A stretch of DNA of 63,922 nt from Bacteroidales bacterium. Lineage in GTDB: Bacteria > Bacteroidota > Bacteroidia > Bacteroidales > JAAYJT01. A program made the position numbers and the translations under genes. Within the stretch, counting starts at the first letter, position 1. Every line of letters begins with the position of its first letter. Below the pieces are notes generated by a model, which searched no databases, was not told the DNA's origin, and worked only from the letters and a program-made list of their open reading frames with translations. Shown here in pieces: positions 7,170 to 17,100 of this stretch. The stretch is from the NCBI GenBank assembly GCA_014860575.1, contig JACZJK010000061.1:1-63922 (forward strand), given 5' to 3'.

Positions 7170-7270
7170 TGATTTTTAGAACCCTGCTATCACGACTTCA
7201 CAATAGATGATAAAAAATTGAATTGCAAATTCAAATATGTTCGAAGCGGAAATACAATTACAGCTAGCCG
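7170..7270 (+). repeat. dispersed repeat unit, copy A (truncates XRE gene)
   Basis: The text ACCCTGCT...CAAATTC...TTCGAAGCGGAAATACAATT...AGCCG resembles 8278-8386 along about 100 bases. Copy A ends at AGCCG (7266-7270), and sequence coding for the XRE protein core starts directly after it. Confidence 0.65.
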
Positions 7271-7563
7271 GGATGCACCGCTCCAATTATTCTAAAATTG
7301 AAAGTGGGCAACGTGAGATTTCAGTTGATGCCCTTAATAAAATTGCAAAGTATTTCGGGATGTTTATTGACCAGATTGTTAATTTTGATGGCGCCGTGCC
7401 AAAAGAAATAACCGTAGAAGATAAAACCCTGATGGAACAGGTTAAATTAATTCAGGAATTTGAACCATAAGAAAAAAACACATTATTTAAGATTGTGGAT
7501 ACTTTCCTTACCAAGAAAAAATTCAAGGATTTCTTTCAGAAAAACCTAGCTGCATTTATAATC
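7237..7563 (+). pseudogene. XRE-type helix-turn-helix regulator, decayed
   Basis: An open frame 7237-7470 encodes MHRSNYSKIESGQREISVDALNKIAKYFGMFIDQIV, the second half of an XRE/Cro HTH domain. The first helices expected before MHRSNYS are missing and are replaced by repeat sequence. The frame stops at TAA 7468-7470, but the same frame continues as EKNTLFKIVDTFLTKKKFKDFFQKNLAA up to about 7560. That is the normal C-terminal half of this Bacteroidota regulator family. The gene is thus broken twice: the 5' end is lost and an in-frame nonsense codon interrupts it. A functional short protein is unlikely because half of the DNA-binding domain is gone. Confidence 0.8.
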
Positions 7564-7590
7564 AAAAAAGCCGGATTGCTCCGGCTTTTT
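7564..7590. terminator. bidirectional intrinsic terminator
   Basis: AAAAAAGCCGG-ATTGCT-CCGGCTTTTT forms a compact GC stem with A and T flanks. It lies between the XRE remnant (plus) and the lipoprotein gene (minus) and can end both transcripts. Confidence 0.85.
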
Positions 7591-7594
7591 CGTT

Positions 7595-8044
7595 TTATTC
7601 TTCTTTCAATACAAGTTCCTTGGGTATTCCTAGCTCCTCTCGTTTTTGTATATATTCATTCTTTGTAAATGGGCCATAAACATTAGAATATCGAGCAAGA
7701 TTTGATAATGTATCCAAGGAATATTCGCTTTTCTCTTTCTTGTTGATTATCCAATATTGCTGAAAAGTGCTTTTTTCAAAGGCCTTATTAGATTCTGAAT
7801 AATTCATTGCTTTAATACCGGGAATACTATCCCATGGGCGTTGAGATACGATAACAAAGGTTGAGTCAAATGTGTACTCTAAAATACAAGAACTTACCAT
7901 TATAGTGTTCTCAAAATTCACAATTTGCAATGTATACCTCCCATCACTATCTAATTTATATCCATCTCCTAAATCAGGATATTTAGAGCAACCAGTAATA
8001 ATCATCAAGGAAACTATTGTGAGTGTAAGTACAAGGTTTTTCAT
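7595..8044 (-). CDS. small lipoprotein, DUF3997-like
   Basis: A 149-residue protein with a lipoprotein signal peptide (MKNLVLTLTIVSLMIITGC, lipid-modified C19), so it is probably anchored in the membrane facing the periplasm. The mature part starts SKYPDLGDGYKLDSDGRY and contains YWIINKKEKSEYSLDT. These features recall the DUF3997 group of small lipoproteins; the family assignment is from memory of its motifs and is moderate only. Upstream on the same strand, nine bases before this ATG, ends a short open tail (see 8054-8190), which may be the remnant of a partner gene. Function unknown. Confidence 0.75.
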   Translation of the reverse strand: MKNLVLTLTIVSLMIITGCSKYPDLGDGYKLDSDGRYTLQIVNFENTIMVSSCILEYTFDSTFVIVSQRPWDSIPGIKAMNYSESNKAFEKSTFQQYWIINKKEKSEYSLDTLSNLARYSNVYGPFTKNEYIQKREELGIPKELVLKEE

Positions 8045-8053
8045 AATCTTATT

Positions 8054-8190
8054 CTATTTTGGTATGGTAGTAGTTCCATTAAAATATACCGGGAATGGGC
8101 CACCAAATATTAGTGGAACTAATGCAGCTGCTGGGCTTATCATTAAATTGTAATTAATCGCCGCTCCAAGTACATTGCCTGCATTTCTTC
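8054..8190 (-). pseudogene. possible C-terminal remnant of an unidentified gene
   Basis: On the minus strand a frame reads ...GGRNAGNVLGAAINYNLMI...LVPLIFGGPFPVYFNGTTTIPK and stops at TAG (8056-8054), nine bases before the lipoprotein ATG. There is no start codon in a sensible place and the upstream part is a palindromic repeat. It looks like the end of a gene whose body was lost. No family is recognised. It may be chance reading frame. Confidence 0.3.
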
Positions 8191-8198
8191 CCCCCGCT

Positions 8199-8221
8199 GA
8201 GCGGCAATTGCATTGCCGCTC
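8199..8221. repeat. intergenic palindrome GAGCGGCAATTG...
   Basis: GAGCGGCAAT-TGC-ATTGCCGCTC is a perfect inverted repeat with 10-bp arms. It belongs to a repeat-filled gap (8057-8597) that contains no gene. No T run follows, so it is not a typical terminator. Confidence 0.7.
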
Positions 8222-8277
8222 GGAACATTGGATAATTTGTAATTATCCATCATCACATCTGTTGCAGGCATCTTCAT

Positions 8278-8386
8278 TTGATTTTGCCAACCCTGCTGGC
8301 ATGGCTTCGCAAAGCTATTGTAAAATATTGAATTGAATTACAAATTCACTGACGTTCGAAGCGGAAATACAATTTCCGCTTAGCCG
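8278..8386 (+). repeat. dispersed repeat unit, copy B
   Basis: Second copy of the unit at 7170-7270. Its right part contains an intact palindrome AAGCGGAAAT-AC(A)-ATTTCCGCTT (8359-8381), of which copy A keeps only the left arm. No coding content. Confidence 0.65.
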
Positions 8387-8452
8387 TGAGTATTAATAAC
8401 TTATCCGTGAATCCGTGGCATAATATATGATTCCTGAGTTCGTGGTTAATAC

Positions 8453-8497
8453 ATCATCTGCGAAAATCCGCCCAATCCGCGTCATCTGCGTTCTATT
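8453..8497 (+). repeat. dispersed repeat, copy B (right flank of accessory patch)
   Basis: Matches 5856-5899 in direct orientation (ATCATCTGCGAAAATCCG...GCGTCATCTGCGTTCTATT). Located about 100 bases before the T9SS cargo gene. Confidence 0.75.
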
Positions 8498-8597
8498 AAT
8501 GCAATTTCCGATCTGCCGGGGTTTCTGATGAATCACTAATGATGATCCATTTGGTTTTTATCTGAATCAATATTTATTTTAATTTTACAGATCATTT

Positions 8598-10649
8598 ATG
8601 CCCTTTGCCATGAGAATAATATTTCCCCTCATTTTGCTGGCCATTCTGCCAGTCATCGCAGTTGCCCAATGGAGCAACGATTCCAATCAAAACACTGCCA
8701 TAGGGATTGCTGCGGGTGAGCAGGTGATACCCCTGGTTACTGTGCATCCGTCAGGAACAACTTACATTGCCTGGTTCTCACAGGAAAATGGAAACTATAA
8801 TGTAAGGCTGCAAAAGCTCGATATTTTTGGCAATAAACTTTGGGCGGATAATGGCCTGTTGATTAGCAACAATCTTTCAATGTCGTGGCTAACTGACTGG
8901 GATCTGGCAGTTGACCAGGGTGAATGCGCTATTCTGGTTTTTCAGGATGTAAGGAATGGCTATAACAACATCTATGCTTACCGGATTTCTCCGCAAGGTG
9001 AATTCCTCTGGGGTTCAAATGGACTTGCGCTCTCCAATAATTCGGATTTTGAAGCAGCGCCGGTGGTAACAACCACTTTAGAGAACAATGCCGTATTCGC
9101 CTGGTCGCGTGAAAACACAATCATGATTCAAAAAGTAAACTCTTCCGGTCAGAAGCTTTGGGGCGAAAGCGGGATTCAGTTACAAGGCGCTGAAGATTAC
9201 ACCTGGCCAACTTTTATTCCGGTTCAGGAAGATGAGATCCTGATGGCCTTTTTCAAACAAACCGGTCCTTCCTGGGCTCCTACGAAAAACTTATTTGTGC
9301 AACGATTTGATGCCGATGGGCAACAGATGTGGGGTAGCGGCATTGCCATTTCAAATAATGCAGGAATACCGGCTTATGTGAAAGCCAGAATCATTTCAGA
9401 CGGCGACAATGGTGCATTTGTTAGCTGGCACAGAAGTCCCGGTAACATTTTCGATGCCTACGTTCAGCATGTAAAGCATAATGGTAACCTGGATTATCCT
9501 GCTAATGGGCTGGTGTTGAGCCTGAGTACCGGAACCCACCAGCTAGACCCGGTAATGGCATTCGACGTCGCAACTGGTGACTTATTTCTTTTTTGGCGCG
9601 AACACGATGCCAATCAGAATAATCGCGGGATTTCGGGGCAAAGAATTTCTTCGTCAGGAAACAGGCTTTGGGGCGATTATGGCAAAGTAATCATTCCAAT
9701 GCAAAGTGGAGAAAAGGCAAGCTTAGATGCTGCAATCACTAATGGAGAGCCAGTGATCACATTTTCAGATTCTCCTTCCGGGTCAGTAAATTCCTATTTG
9801 CGGGCAATTCGCCTGGATGATAACGGGAATACAGTATGGCTGGGAGGGCAACGCTCGGTTTCATCAGCGGCAAGCGACAAACTGCATGTTGTATCCACCG
9901 AATTTATTAACGATCAGCTTATCATGGCCTGGGAAGATAAGCGCAATGATGGTGGCGATATCTTTGCCCAAAACCTGAAGCCTAGCGGCACGCTTGGACC
10001 ATTACAACCATCACTGGATGTTTATCCTGACACGCTGGTATTTGAACTGATGGAACATTATATTGATGGATTAAGTTTTGTTGTCAAAAACAACTTCCCG
10101 GAAACGCAAAGCATTGACAGCCTTACCCAATTTGGTAATGTAGGGGGATTAAACATGTATTTCTGGGAAATCTATCCCGAAATGACCAACCTTTTTCCTT
10201 ATACACTTAATCATGCCGATTCCCTGGAATTGACTGTATATTGGTGGATAACAGTCACAAACCGGGAATATCTTTATGACACCGTAAAAATCTGGTCGGG
10301 TGGACAGGAATACCATGTGATCATTGAAATGGACCCGTCAAATTTCCCTTCAGGTATTGAAGAAAACCAGGCTAGCAATGATTTACGAGCCTGGCCCAAC
10401 CCTTTCAGCGATCAAATAAGTATCTCTTACCCGAACCCAAACCATGAACCCGTAACATTTCAGATATTCGACAAAATGGGAAAAATGGTCAATACCTTTA
10501 ACATTCCGGATTCCGGTTCAGAAAATGTCAGTTTCATTTGGGATGGGAAAAATGCATCCGGAAACAAATCAGCGCCGGGCGTATATTTTCTGAGGGTAGC
10601 GTCAGGCTCCCAGCAAAAGGTGCTGCGGGTTTTGTATATGCCGGAGTAG
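8598..10649 (+). CDS. secreted protein with T9SS type A sorting domain
   Basis: A 683-residue exported protein. A hydrophobic signal peptide (MRIIFPLILLAILPVIAVAQ; the start may be M5 rather than M1) is followed by about 470 residues of beta-propeller-like repeats. Recurring motifs are LWG..G, VQKL/VQRFDADG and AWEDKRN, typical of secreted Bacteroidota proteins that list values of fields. A linker (478-590) precedes the C-terminal sorting domain (about 597-683: AWPNPFSDQISISY ... GVYFLRVASGSQQKVLRVLY), which directs secretion and surface attachment through the type IX system. No catalytic motif is seen. Its substrate or partner is unknown. Confidence 0.9.
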   Translation: MPFAMRIIFPLILLAILPVIAVAQWSNDSNQNTAIGIAAGEQVIPLVTVHPSGTTYIAWFSQENGNYNVRLQKLDIFGNKLWADNGLLISNNLSMSWLTDWDLAVDQGECAILVFQDVRNGYNNIYAYRISPQGEFLWGSNGLALSNNSDFEAAPVVTTTLENNAVFAWSRENTIMIQKVNSSGQKLWGESGIQLQGAEDYTWPTFIPVQEDEILMAFFKQTGPSWAPTKNLFVQRFDADGQQMWGSGIAISNNAGIPAYVKARIISDGDNGAFVSWHRSPGNIFDAYVQHVKHNGNLDYPANGLVLSLSTGTHQLDPVMAFDVATGDLFLFWREHDANQNNRGISGQRISSSGNRLWGDYGKVIIPMQSGEKASLDAAITNGEPVITFSDSPSGSVNSYLRAIRLDDNGNTVWLGGQRSVSSAASDKLHVVSTEFINDQLIMAWEDKRNDGGDIFAQNLKPSGTLGPLQPSLDVYPDTLVFELMEHYIDGLSFVVKNNFPETQSIDSLTQFGNVGGLNMYFWEIYPEMTNLFPYTLNHADSLELTVYWWITVTNREYLYDTVKIWSGGQEYHVIIEMDPSNFPSGIEENQASNDLRAWPNPFSDQISISYPNPNHEPVTFQIFDKMGKMVNTFNIPDSGSENVSFIWDGKNASGNKSAPGVYFLRVASGSQQKVLRVLYMPE

Positions 10650-10807
10650 GTCGTCATGGAGAAGTTCAAAGTTCAAAAGGTCAAAAGTTGGGGGGTGCTA
10701 ACTGGATGGTTTGGGATCAGGAATGAGATTTTATAGAATAACGTCAGAATGGCTAGAGCAGTCAAAAAGCTCCCAGGAAGCCAAAATCTCAAATCTTGAA
10801 TTTTGAA

Positions 10808-11704
10808 TCAAGAATTTTCTTTTTCCAGAATTCCAATCATCCTTTGCACTTCGCTTACGCGATACTGCTCTCCGCTTCCGTGATAGATTTTCTGCATTTC
10901 CCTTAACATCAAAACTCCAACGCGCAAATTGTCGGCGACTTCAAAAAACTGTGGTTGTGAGGGAATTTCGTGGTTCTTAAGAAAACGTTCGATTTCACTT
11001 TTGTTGAAAATCACGCCATCAAGCAATGGGTTGATGTAGAATAGAATTTCGCCGGGTTTAAATTCAGGTTTGAAGAAGGGTTGACTTGTGTAGGCAAGAA
11101 TAAAGTTATCAGGTAAGCCAACATAAAAAACAGGAAGCGTAAGCCGTTGGCAAATGCCCAGGTAAATAGCGCCAAGAGAGGCCGGATGTGCTTTTTTGCC
11201 ATCCAGCACCTTGTTCAGGAAAAATAGATCGGGTTCAAGCATATTGGAACTGTCGGAGGCCAGGTTCCAGGTTTGAAAAACGAAATGGTTTACCAGCCTT
11301 ACACACTCCAGTGAAGTGAGATTCTCATTCAGTTCGAGCCATATTGACTTTTGCATGGCTGTGATCCGTTCGTTCAACTGAACCATGTCGAGATCGCGGA
11401 AATGATACTTGTTCAGAATTTGCAACAACTGGATCAGATCGTGGGATTCAGAAGCTTTCCAGCGCTGTACGTCGTTGATAATGCCTTCGGAATGAATTTT
11501 ATGAATAAGCTCTTCGACCCTTTCAAGTACCTGCGGGTCGAAAGTGTTTTCAGCATAGTTTTCAAGCACCGGAATTACCCCTGAGCCAAGGTTTGTGATA
11601 GAGTCAGAAATCTCTTCATACAAACGCGAATCCGGTTCATCAAGCATGCTGATAAGAGAGTAAATCGGGTTACGAGTTTCCTGCTCCTGGTTTGAAGGTT
11701 CCAT
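10808..11704 (-). CDS. transglutaminase-like SirB1/TPR family protein
   Basis: A 298-residue cytosolic protein of the SirB1 (Transglut_core2) family. The hallmark block is KVLDGKKAHPASLGAIYLGICQRLTLPVFYVGLPDNFILAY, where most relatives have KG.P.SL. The N-terminal 110 residues are helical. The transglutaminase-fold core lies about 95-240. The usual Cys of true transglutaminases is not evident, so catalysis is doubtful. It is 14 bases downstream of the nucleoside phosphorylase gene on the same strand, so the two are likely cotranscribed. The E. coli relative SirB1 is of unclear function. Confidence 0.82.
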   Translation of the reverse strand: MEPSNQEQETRNPIYSLISMLDEPDSRLYEEISDSITNLGSGVIPVLENYAENTFDPQVLERVEELIHKIHSEGIINDVQRWKASESHDLIQLLQILNKYHFRDLDMVQLNERITAMQKSIWLELNENLTSLECVRLVNHFVFQTWNLASDSSNMLEPDLFFLNKVLDGKKAHPASLGAIYLGICQRLTLPVFYVGLPDNFILAYTSQPFFKPEFKPGEILFYINPLLDGVIFNKSEIERFLKNHEIPSQPQFFEVADNLRVGVLMLREMQKIYHGSGEQYRVSEVQRMIGILEKENS

Positions 11705-11718
11705 ATAAAATCCCTGGT

Positions 11719-12591
11719 TTATGCTGTTAACCTTTCAAGCATGATCCGGACCAACTGATCCACATGGCTTTTATAATCCCTGTTGTATTCCTTACGGTGG
11801 CGGTTGGCAATGGCGACACAAACGGTAAGTGCATGGTGGCCCAGCAAAGCCGATAAGCCATACAAAGCCGAGGTTTCCATCTCGAAATTGCTGATTTTTA
11901 AGCCTTCGTAGTTGAATGTTTCCAGCTTTTGGTTCAGATCACTCATTCCCAGATCCAGCCTGAGCTTACGTCCCTGTGGACCGTAAAATCCTGGCGCAGT
12001 TGCGGTAATCCCTTTTACAAGTTCTTTTCCAAGTTTTTTGAGAAGCAAATTTGATGCTTTTACTACATAAGGTGTTGGAAGCTTGGCAGGCCAGTCAGCA
12101 TGTTTGTAAAAAGCATCGGCTATATCCTGTTTAAACGAGGAATGTTGTGTTGAATAAAAATGAAGCAGCCCATCTAGCCCTATGGCATGAGAGGAAACGA
12201 TAAAAGCATTGAGTGGAATTTCAGGTTGAATAGCGCCAGAAGTTCCGAGCCGGATTAGGTTCAGGGAAGTAAGTTCTGATTTGATTTCCCTCTTGTTGAG
12301 ATCAATATTTACGAGCGCATCTAACTCGTTTACCACAATGTCAATGTTATCGGTTCCCATACCGGTTGACATCACACTGAGTCTTTTATTATTAAGTATT
12401 CCTGTGTGCGTGATAATCTCGCGGTTCTGAATTTTAAATTCAACCTTGTCGAAATACTTTGAAATGGTCTCAACGCGGCCCGGATCGCCAACAAGGATAA
12501 TTGTCCCGGCAATATCTTCGGGATGTAATTTTAAATGATAAACGCTGCCGTCCTCATTCAGGATTAATTCCGACTCTTGCAGTCTGGCCAT
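11719..12591 (-). CDS. nucleoside phosphorylase (uridine phosphorylase-like, PNP_UDP_1)
   Basis: About 290 residues from the preferred start MARLQESE; that ATG is preceded by GGAG at good spacing, whereas an upstream ATG at 12621 would add ten unconserved residues. The fold signature is present: IILVGDPGRVETIS (phosphate loop), VMSTGMGTDNIDIVVNEL, LIRLGTSGAIQPE, and FEMETSALYGLSALLGH, the nucleoside/ribose-binding stretch with the conserved Glu-Met-Glu. Enzymes of this group split uridine or purine nucleosides with phosphate for salvage; the exact base preference cannot be read from sequence. Upstream partner of the SirB1-like gene and divergent from cinA. Confidence 0.88.
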   Translation of the reverse strand: MARLQESELILNEDGSVYHLKLHPEDIAGTIILVGDPGRVETISKYFDKVEFKIQNREIITHTGILNNKRLSVMSTGMGTDNIDIVVNELDALVNIDLNKREIKSELTSLNLIRLGTSGAIQPEIPLNAFIVSSHAIGLDGLLHFYSTQHSSFKQDIADAFYKHADWPAKLPTPYVVKASNLLLKKLGKELVKGITATAPGFYGPQGRKLRLDLGMSDLNQKLETFNYEGLKISNFEMETSALYGLSALLGHHALTVCVAIANRHRKEYNRDYKSHVDQLVRIMLERLTA

Positions 12592-12618
12592 ATCTTTCTC
12601 CTTACTTTTGCAAAATTG

Positions 12619-12626
12619 CAAAATTA
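12619..12626 (-). promoter_or_regulatory. candidate -7 element for the nucleoside phosphorylase gene
   Basis: Read on the minus strand this is TAATTTTG, matching TAnnTTTG, 27 bases upstream of the chosen ATG. Confidence 0.45.
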
Positions 12627-12646
12627 GTTAAAATGTACCGAATCAA

Positions 12647-12654
12647 TATTTTTG
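12647..12654 (+). promoter_or_regulatory. candidate -7 element for cinA
   Basis: TATTTTTG matches TAnnTTTG, 19 bases before the cinA ATG. The divergent spacer therefore holds back-to-back promoters. Confidence 0.45.
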
Positions 12655-12673
12655 AGTGAATAGCTAACACAAA

Positions 12674-13927
12674 ATGATTGCAGATATTATAAACATAGGC
12701 GACGAGTTGCTAATCGGACAGGTTATTAACACCAATGCTTCGTGGATGGCCGAAAGGCTTAATTCAATCGGCATCAAAGTAAGGCAGATCACTGCCATTG
12801 CTGATAATGGCGATCACATCAAAAGCTCCATTGATGAAGCTTTCCGGTTCTCAGATTTGCTTATTCTTACGGGTGGCCTCGGCCCTACAAAAGATGATAT
12901 AACCAAACAAGTGCTTGCCGATTATTACAAATCGCAGATGGTGATGCACGAATCAACGCTGCAGGAAGTAGAACAATTTTTTAAATTGCGTGGCCGAACC
13001 ATAACTGAGTTGAACCGCAGACAAGCTGAAATTCCTGAATCTTGCGAGCCCTTGGCCAATTCCAGTGGCACTGCTCCAGGCATGTGGTTCGAAAAGGATG
13101 GGAAAATCCTGGTTTCAGTGCCGGGCGTACCTTTTGAGATGAAAGCGTTGATGGAAGATCATATCCTCCCGCGTCTTGCATCCCGGATCAATGGCGATGT
13201 TATTATTCACAAAACCGTGTTGACCCAGGGTGTCGGCGAATCCTTCCTGGCCGATCTGATCGAAGCGTGGGAAGACGCATTGCCAGCAAACATCCGCCTT
13301 GCATATCTACCTCAGCCCGGAATTGTCAGGCTCCGGCTCACGGCAACCGGCAACAACAGGGAAATAGTTGAACAGGAAATCAGTCAGCAACTTGAGAACC
13401 TGATGAAGTTGATCCCAGGCTATGTTTTTGGCTTTGATGGTGATACACTTGAGGGCCTTATCGGAAAAATGCTTAGCGATAGTGCATCAACAGTCTGCAC
13501 TGCCGAAAGCTGCACTGGCGGTTACCTTGCGCACATGATTACACGTGTTCCTGGAAGTTCGGAATATTTCAAAGGTTCGGTGGTAGCATATTCCAACGAA
13601 TTGAAAACCAAATTGCTTGGGATTGATCCAGGCCTGATCGAAAAATACGGCGCGGTGAGCCGGGAAGTGGTTGAAGCGATGGCGACTTCTGCCCGGAAAC
13701 TGCTCAACTGCACTTATGCGTCGGCTACATCAGGGATTGCAGGCCCATCAGGCGGTTCGGACGAAAAACCGGTTGGAACTGTTTGGATCGCACTTGCCCG
13801 GCCTGAAGGTGTGAACGCAAAACATTTCCTTTTCGGCAATAACCGAGAGCGAAATATCCATATAACTTCCCTCGCCGCTTTAAATATGCTTAGGCTTACT
13901 CTAAAAGGGGAACATATTGCTTTATGA
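12674..13927 (+). CDS. cinA: CinA family protein (nicotinamide-nucleotide amidohydrolase)
   Basis: A 417-residue two-domain CinA. The N-terminal MoCF/COG1058 domain (about 1-170) has NIGDELLIGQVINTNASWMAERL and LILTGGLGPTKDDITK. In some relatives this domain is an ADP-ribose pyrophosphatase. The C-terminal PncC domain (about 250-417) has VCTAESCTGGYLAHMIT, FKGSVVAYSNELK and SGIAGPSGGSDEKPVGTVWIA, and hydrolyses NMN to nicotinate mononucleotide in NAD recycling. Full family length. CinA is also linked to competence in some bacteria; dprA is in this window but 5.5 kb away. Confidence 0.95.
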   Translation: MIADIINIGDELLIGQVINTNASWMAERLNSIGIKVRQITAIADNGDHIKSSIDEAFRFSDLLILTGGLGPTKDDITKQVLADYYKSQMVMHESTLQEVEQFFKLRGRTITELNRRQAEIPESCEPLANSSGTAPGMWFEKDGKILVSVPGVPFEMKALMEDHILPRLASRINGDVIIHKTVLTQGVGESFLADLIEAWEDALPANIRLAYLPQPGIVRLRLTATGNNREIVEQEISQQLENLMKLIPGYVFGFDGDTLEGLIGKMLSDSASTVCTAESCTGGYLAHMITRVPGSSEYFKGSVVAYSNELKTKLLGIDPGLIEKYGAVSREVVEAMATSARKLLNCTYASATSGIAGPSGGSDEKPVGTVWIALARPEGVNAKHFLFGNNRERNIHITSLAALNMLRLTLKGEHIAL

Positions 13928-14124
13928 GGATAGTGTAATGTCTGTGAATTTTTTACGTTAACTTAAATTAACTGTCTGTATTCGTGGGATTCAAATAAAA
14001 TGGTTTTCAAAACCTTAATTTTTTCTATTTTAGCAAGCTAAATATTGCAACCCAATATTATCTGCAACAAACTGTTTTTTAGCACTTAACTTCGAGCTGA
14101 TATTCTATCTCCAAATTCATATCC

Positions 14125-17100
14125 ATGAGTAACCTACCATTTACCTTAAGAAAACTCGACCTGATTACCGGTTGGGTTGTTTTTGCCATTGCCACCGTTG
14201 TCTATTTTATGACTGTGGAACCAACTGCTAGTTGGTGGGATTGCGGCGAGTTTATTGCCACAGCCTATAAATTGCAGGTCACGCATCCGCCCGGAGCTCC
14301 GTTATTCCAGATGATAGGTAGGGTTTTCACACTTTTTGCCGGTGGCGATACAGCCAATATTGCACTGATGGTTAACATCATGTCGGCCCTGTCGAGTTCA
14401 TTCAGTATTTTATTTCTTTTTTGGAGCATCACCATGCTTGCCGAAAAGTCCGTTAAGGCTACAGGTGAACTTACCGAAGCAAAAGTTTATATTATTCTTG
14501 GCGCAGGTATTGTTGGGGCGCTGGCTTATACCTTTTCTGATTCGTTTTGGTTCTCAGCCGTTGAAGGTGAGGTGTATGCAATGTCTTCTTTTTTCACTGC
14601 CATTGTTTTCTGGGCTATTCTCAGATGGGAACGTGTGGCTGATGAAAAACGACACCTGCATTGGATGTTGCTGATTGCTTATCTCATTGGGCTTTCCATC
14701 GGTGTCCATTTGCTCAACCTGCTCGCTATCCCTGCCATCGCATATATTTATTATTTTAAGAAATATGAGGTGACACCTAAAGGCATTATAATTACAGGCC
14801 TTATTGCTGTAGTCACCCTGTTTTTTATCATGAACCTGCTTATCCCGGGCGTGGTTCAACTTGAAGCTAAGTCAGAACTCTTATTTGTCAATACATTCGG
14901 CCTTCCTTTCAATTCAGGAACCATTGTGTTTTTATCACTTTTAACAGGTTTGATTGTATGGGCGCTGGCTTATACACAACGTTATAAAAAAGTGGTGCTC
15001 AATACCATTGTACTGGCCCTTACTTTTATCCTTATCGGGTACTCGTCCTTTTTTATGATAGTCATACGTGCCAATGCTGACCCTCCGCAAAACATGAACA
15101 GTCCTTCGGATGCAATGGCCATGCTTTCTTATCTTGGCCGGGAACAGTATGGTACATGGCCACTGCTGCACGGGCAATATTATAATGCTCCTTATGATCC
15201 GGCTGAACCTGCTTCAGACGGAACGCCGGTTTACCGCAAAGACACGACTGCCCGCAAATACGTAATTGTAGACGATCGCAAAGGGGTAATTCCAAACTAC
15301 GACCCGAGGTTTGAAACAATATTTCCGAGGATGTGGAGCAATTCACGTCAGGCTCATATTGATGCATACAAACACTGGGGGAAAGTGAAAGGCGTACCCA
15401 TTTCTACAACCCAGAGTGACGGGACAAGGGAAGTCCTGTATAAACCAACATTCGGTGAAAACCTGCGCTTCTTTTTCAGTTACCAGATAAGCCACATGTA
15501 TTTCAGGTATTTTATGTGGAATTTTGTTGGAAGGCAAAATGATGTTGAAGGCCATGGGAACATCACCGATGGGAATTGGTTAAGCGGCATTAGTTTTATT
15601 GATAACTGGCGGCTGGGTAACCAGCAGGATCTGCCACCTGGAATGCAAAACCCTGCAAATAACAAATTCTATTTTCTTCCGCTGCTACTCGGATTGATTG
15701 GATTACTTTATCATTGGAAGCGCAATTATAAAGACACTGTTGTTGTCGCCTTACTTTTTCTGATGACAGGACTTGCCATTGTCGTTTACCTTAACCAAAC
15801 ACCATATCAACCCAGAGAGCGGGATTATTCCTATGCCGGATCATTTTATGCCTTTGCTATCTGGATTGGTTTTGGTGTGATCTCATTATGGGAAATTTTA
15901 AGCAAAGTACTTAAGAATGCTAAAGTTTCGGCAGTAATTGCATCAATCGTTGCACTTTTACTGGTTCCCGGAATTATGGCTATAGAAGGATGGGATGATC
16001 ATAACCGATCCAATAGATATGTTGCCCGAGATTTCGCGCACAATTACCTGGTTGCCTGCGATCCGGATGCAGTGCTTATCACCTATGGCGACAACGATAC
16101 ATTTCCTCTCTGGTATATCCAGGATGTTGAAGATGTGCGCACAGATGTTCGTGTTGCGAACCACATGCTTGCATCCGGCGATTGGTATGTGCATCAGTTG
16201 GCCCGCGCGGTAAATGACTCACCTCCATTACCGTTTACCATCTCTAACGAGCAGTATGGGCGGGGTTCAAACGATGCTGTATATTTTTGGGATCGCGGCT
16301 TGCAAGGCCATCGCGAACTTAAAGAACTTATAAACTTTGTTGCAAGCGATGCTGACCATACAAAAGTAACGCTGGGTGGTCGGCGTATGAGCTATTTCCC
16401 AACAAAAAAGATAAAAATAACCATTGACCGTGATGCAGTGCTTGCCAACGGCATCGTGCCTGCGCATATGGCCGACCATATTGAGCCGGAACTGAGCTGG
16501 GAGGTTAAACCAAACGCAATTTACCGTAATGACTTAATGTTGCTCGATTTTCTGGCAACCAGCAACTGGACGCGCCCTTTGTATTTTACCAGCCCAAGTG
16601 GTATCCTGGAGGCACTCAATCTTGAGGAGTACATACACCTCGAAGGGTTTGTTTACAAGCTTATGCCTGTTAAAGCTGATCACTACGTTCGTGGATTAGG
16701 AGGAATTAACGTTGAGGCAACCTATGATGCGCTTATGAATAAAGCCAAATGGGGAAATATAAACGATCCACGCGTTACCGTTGACCGCGAAAGCATGCGC
16801 AACTCCATGTTCCCGCGCCAAAACTTTATGCGGCTTGCACAGGCGCTGCTTGATGAAAACCGGATTGATTCTGCCGTTGCAGTAGCCGATAGGTTCGTTG
16901 AGATCTTCCCTAACGACAAGTTTCCTTTCGATCGTTTTACCACTCCTTTCACAGAAGTATATTACGAAGCTGGAATGTTTGAGAAAGGCAATGAACTGGT
17001 TCGTACGATAGCCAATAATTATATGGCCGATATAGATTATTACGACAACCAAAGGCCTGCGGTTGCTGCTTATTTTGGCGAAGACCGTGAAATTGCAATG

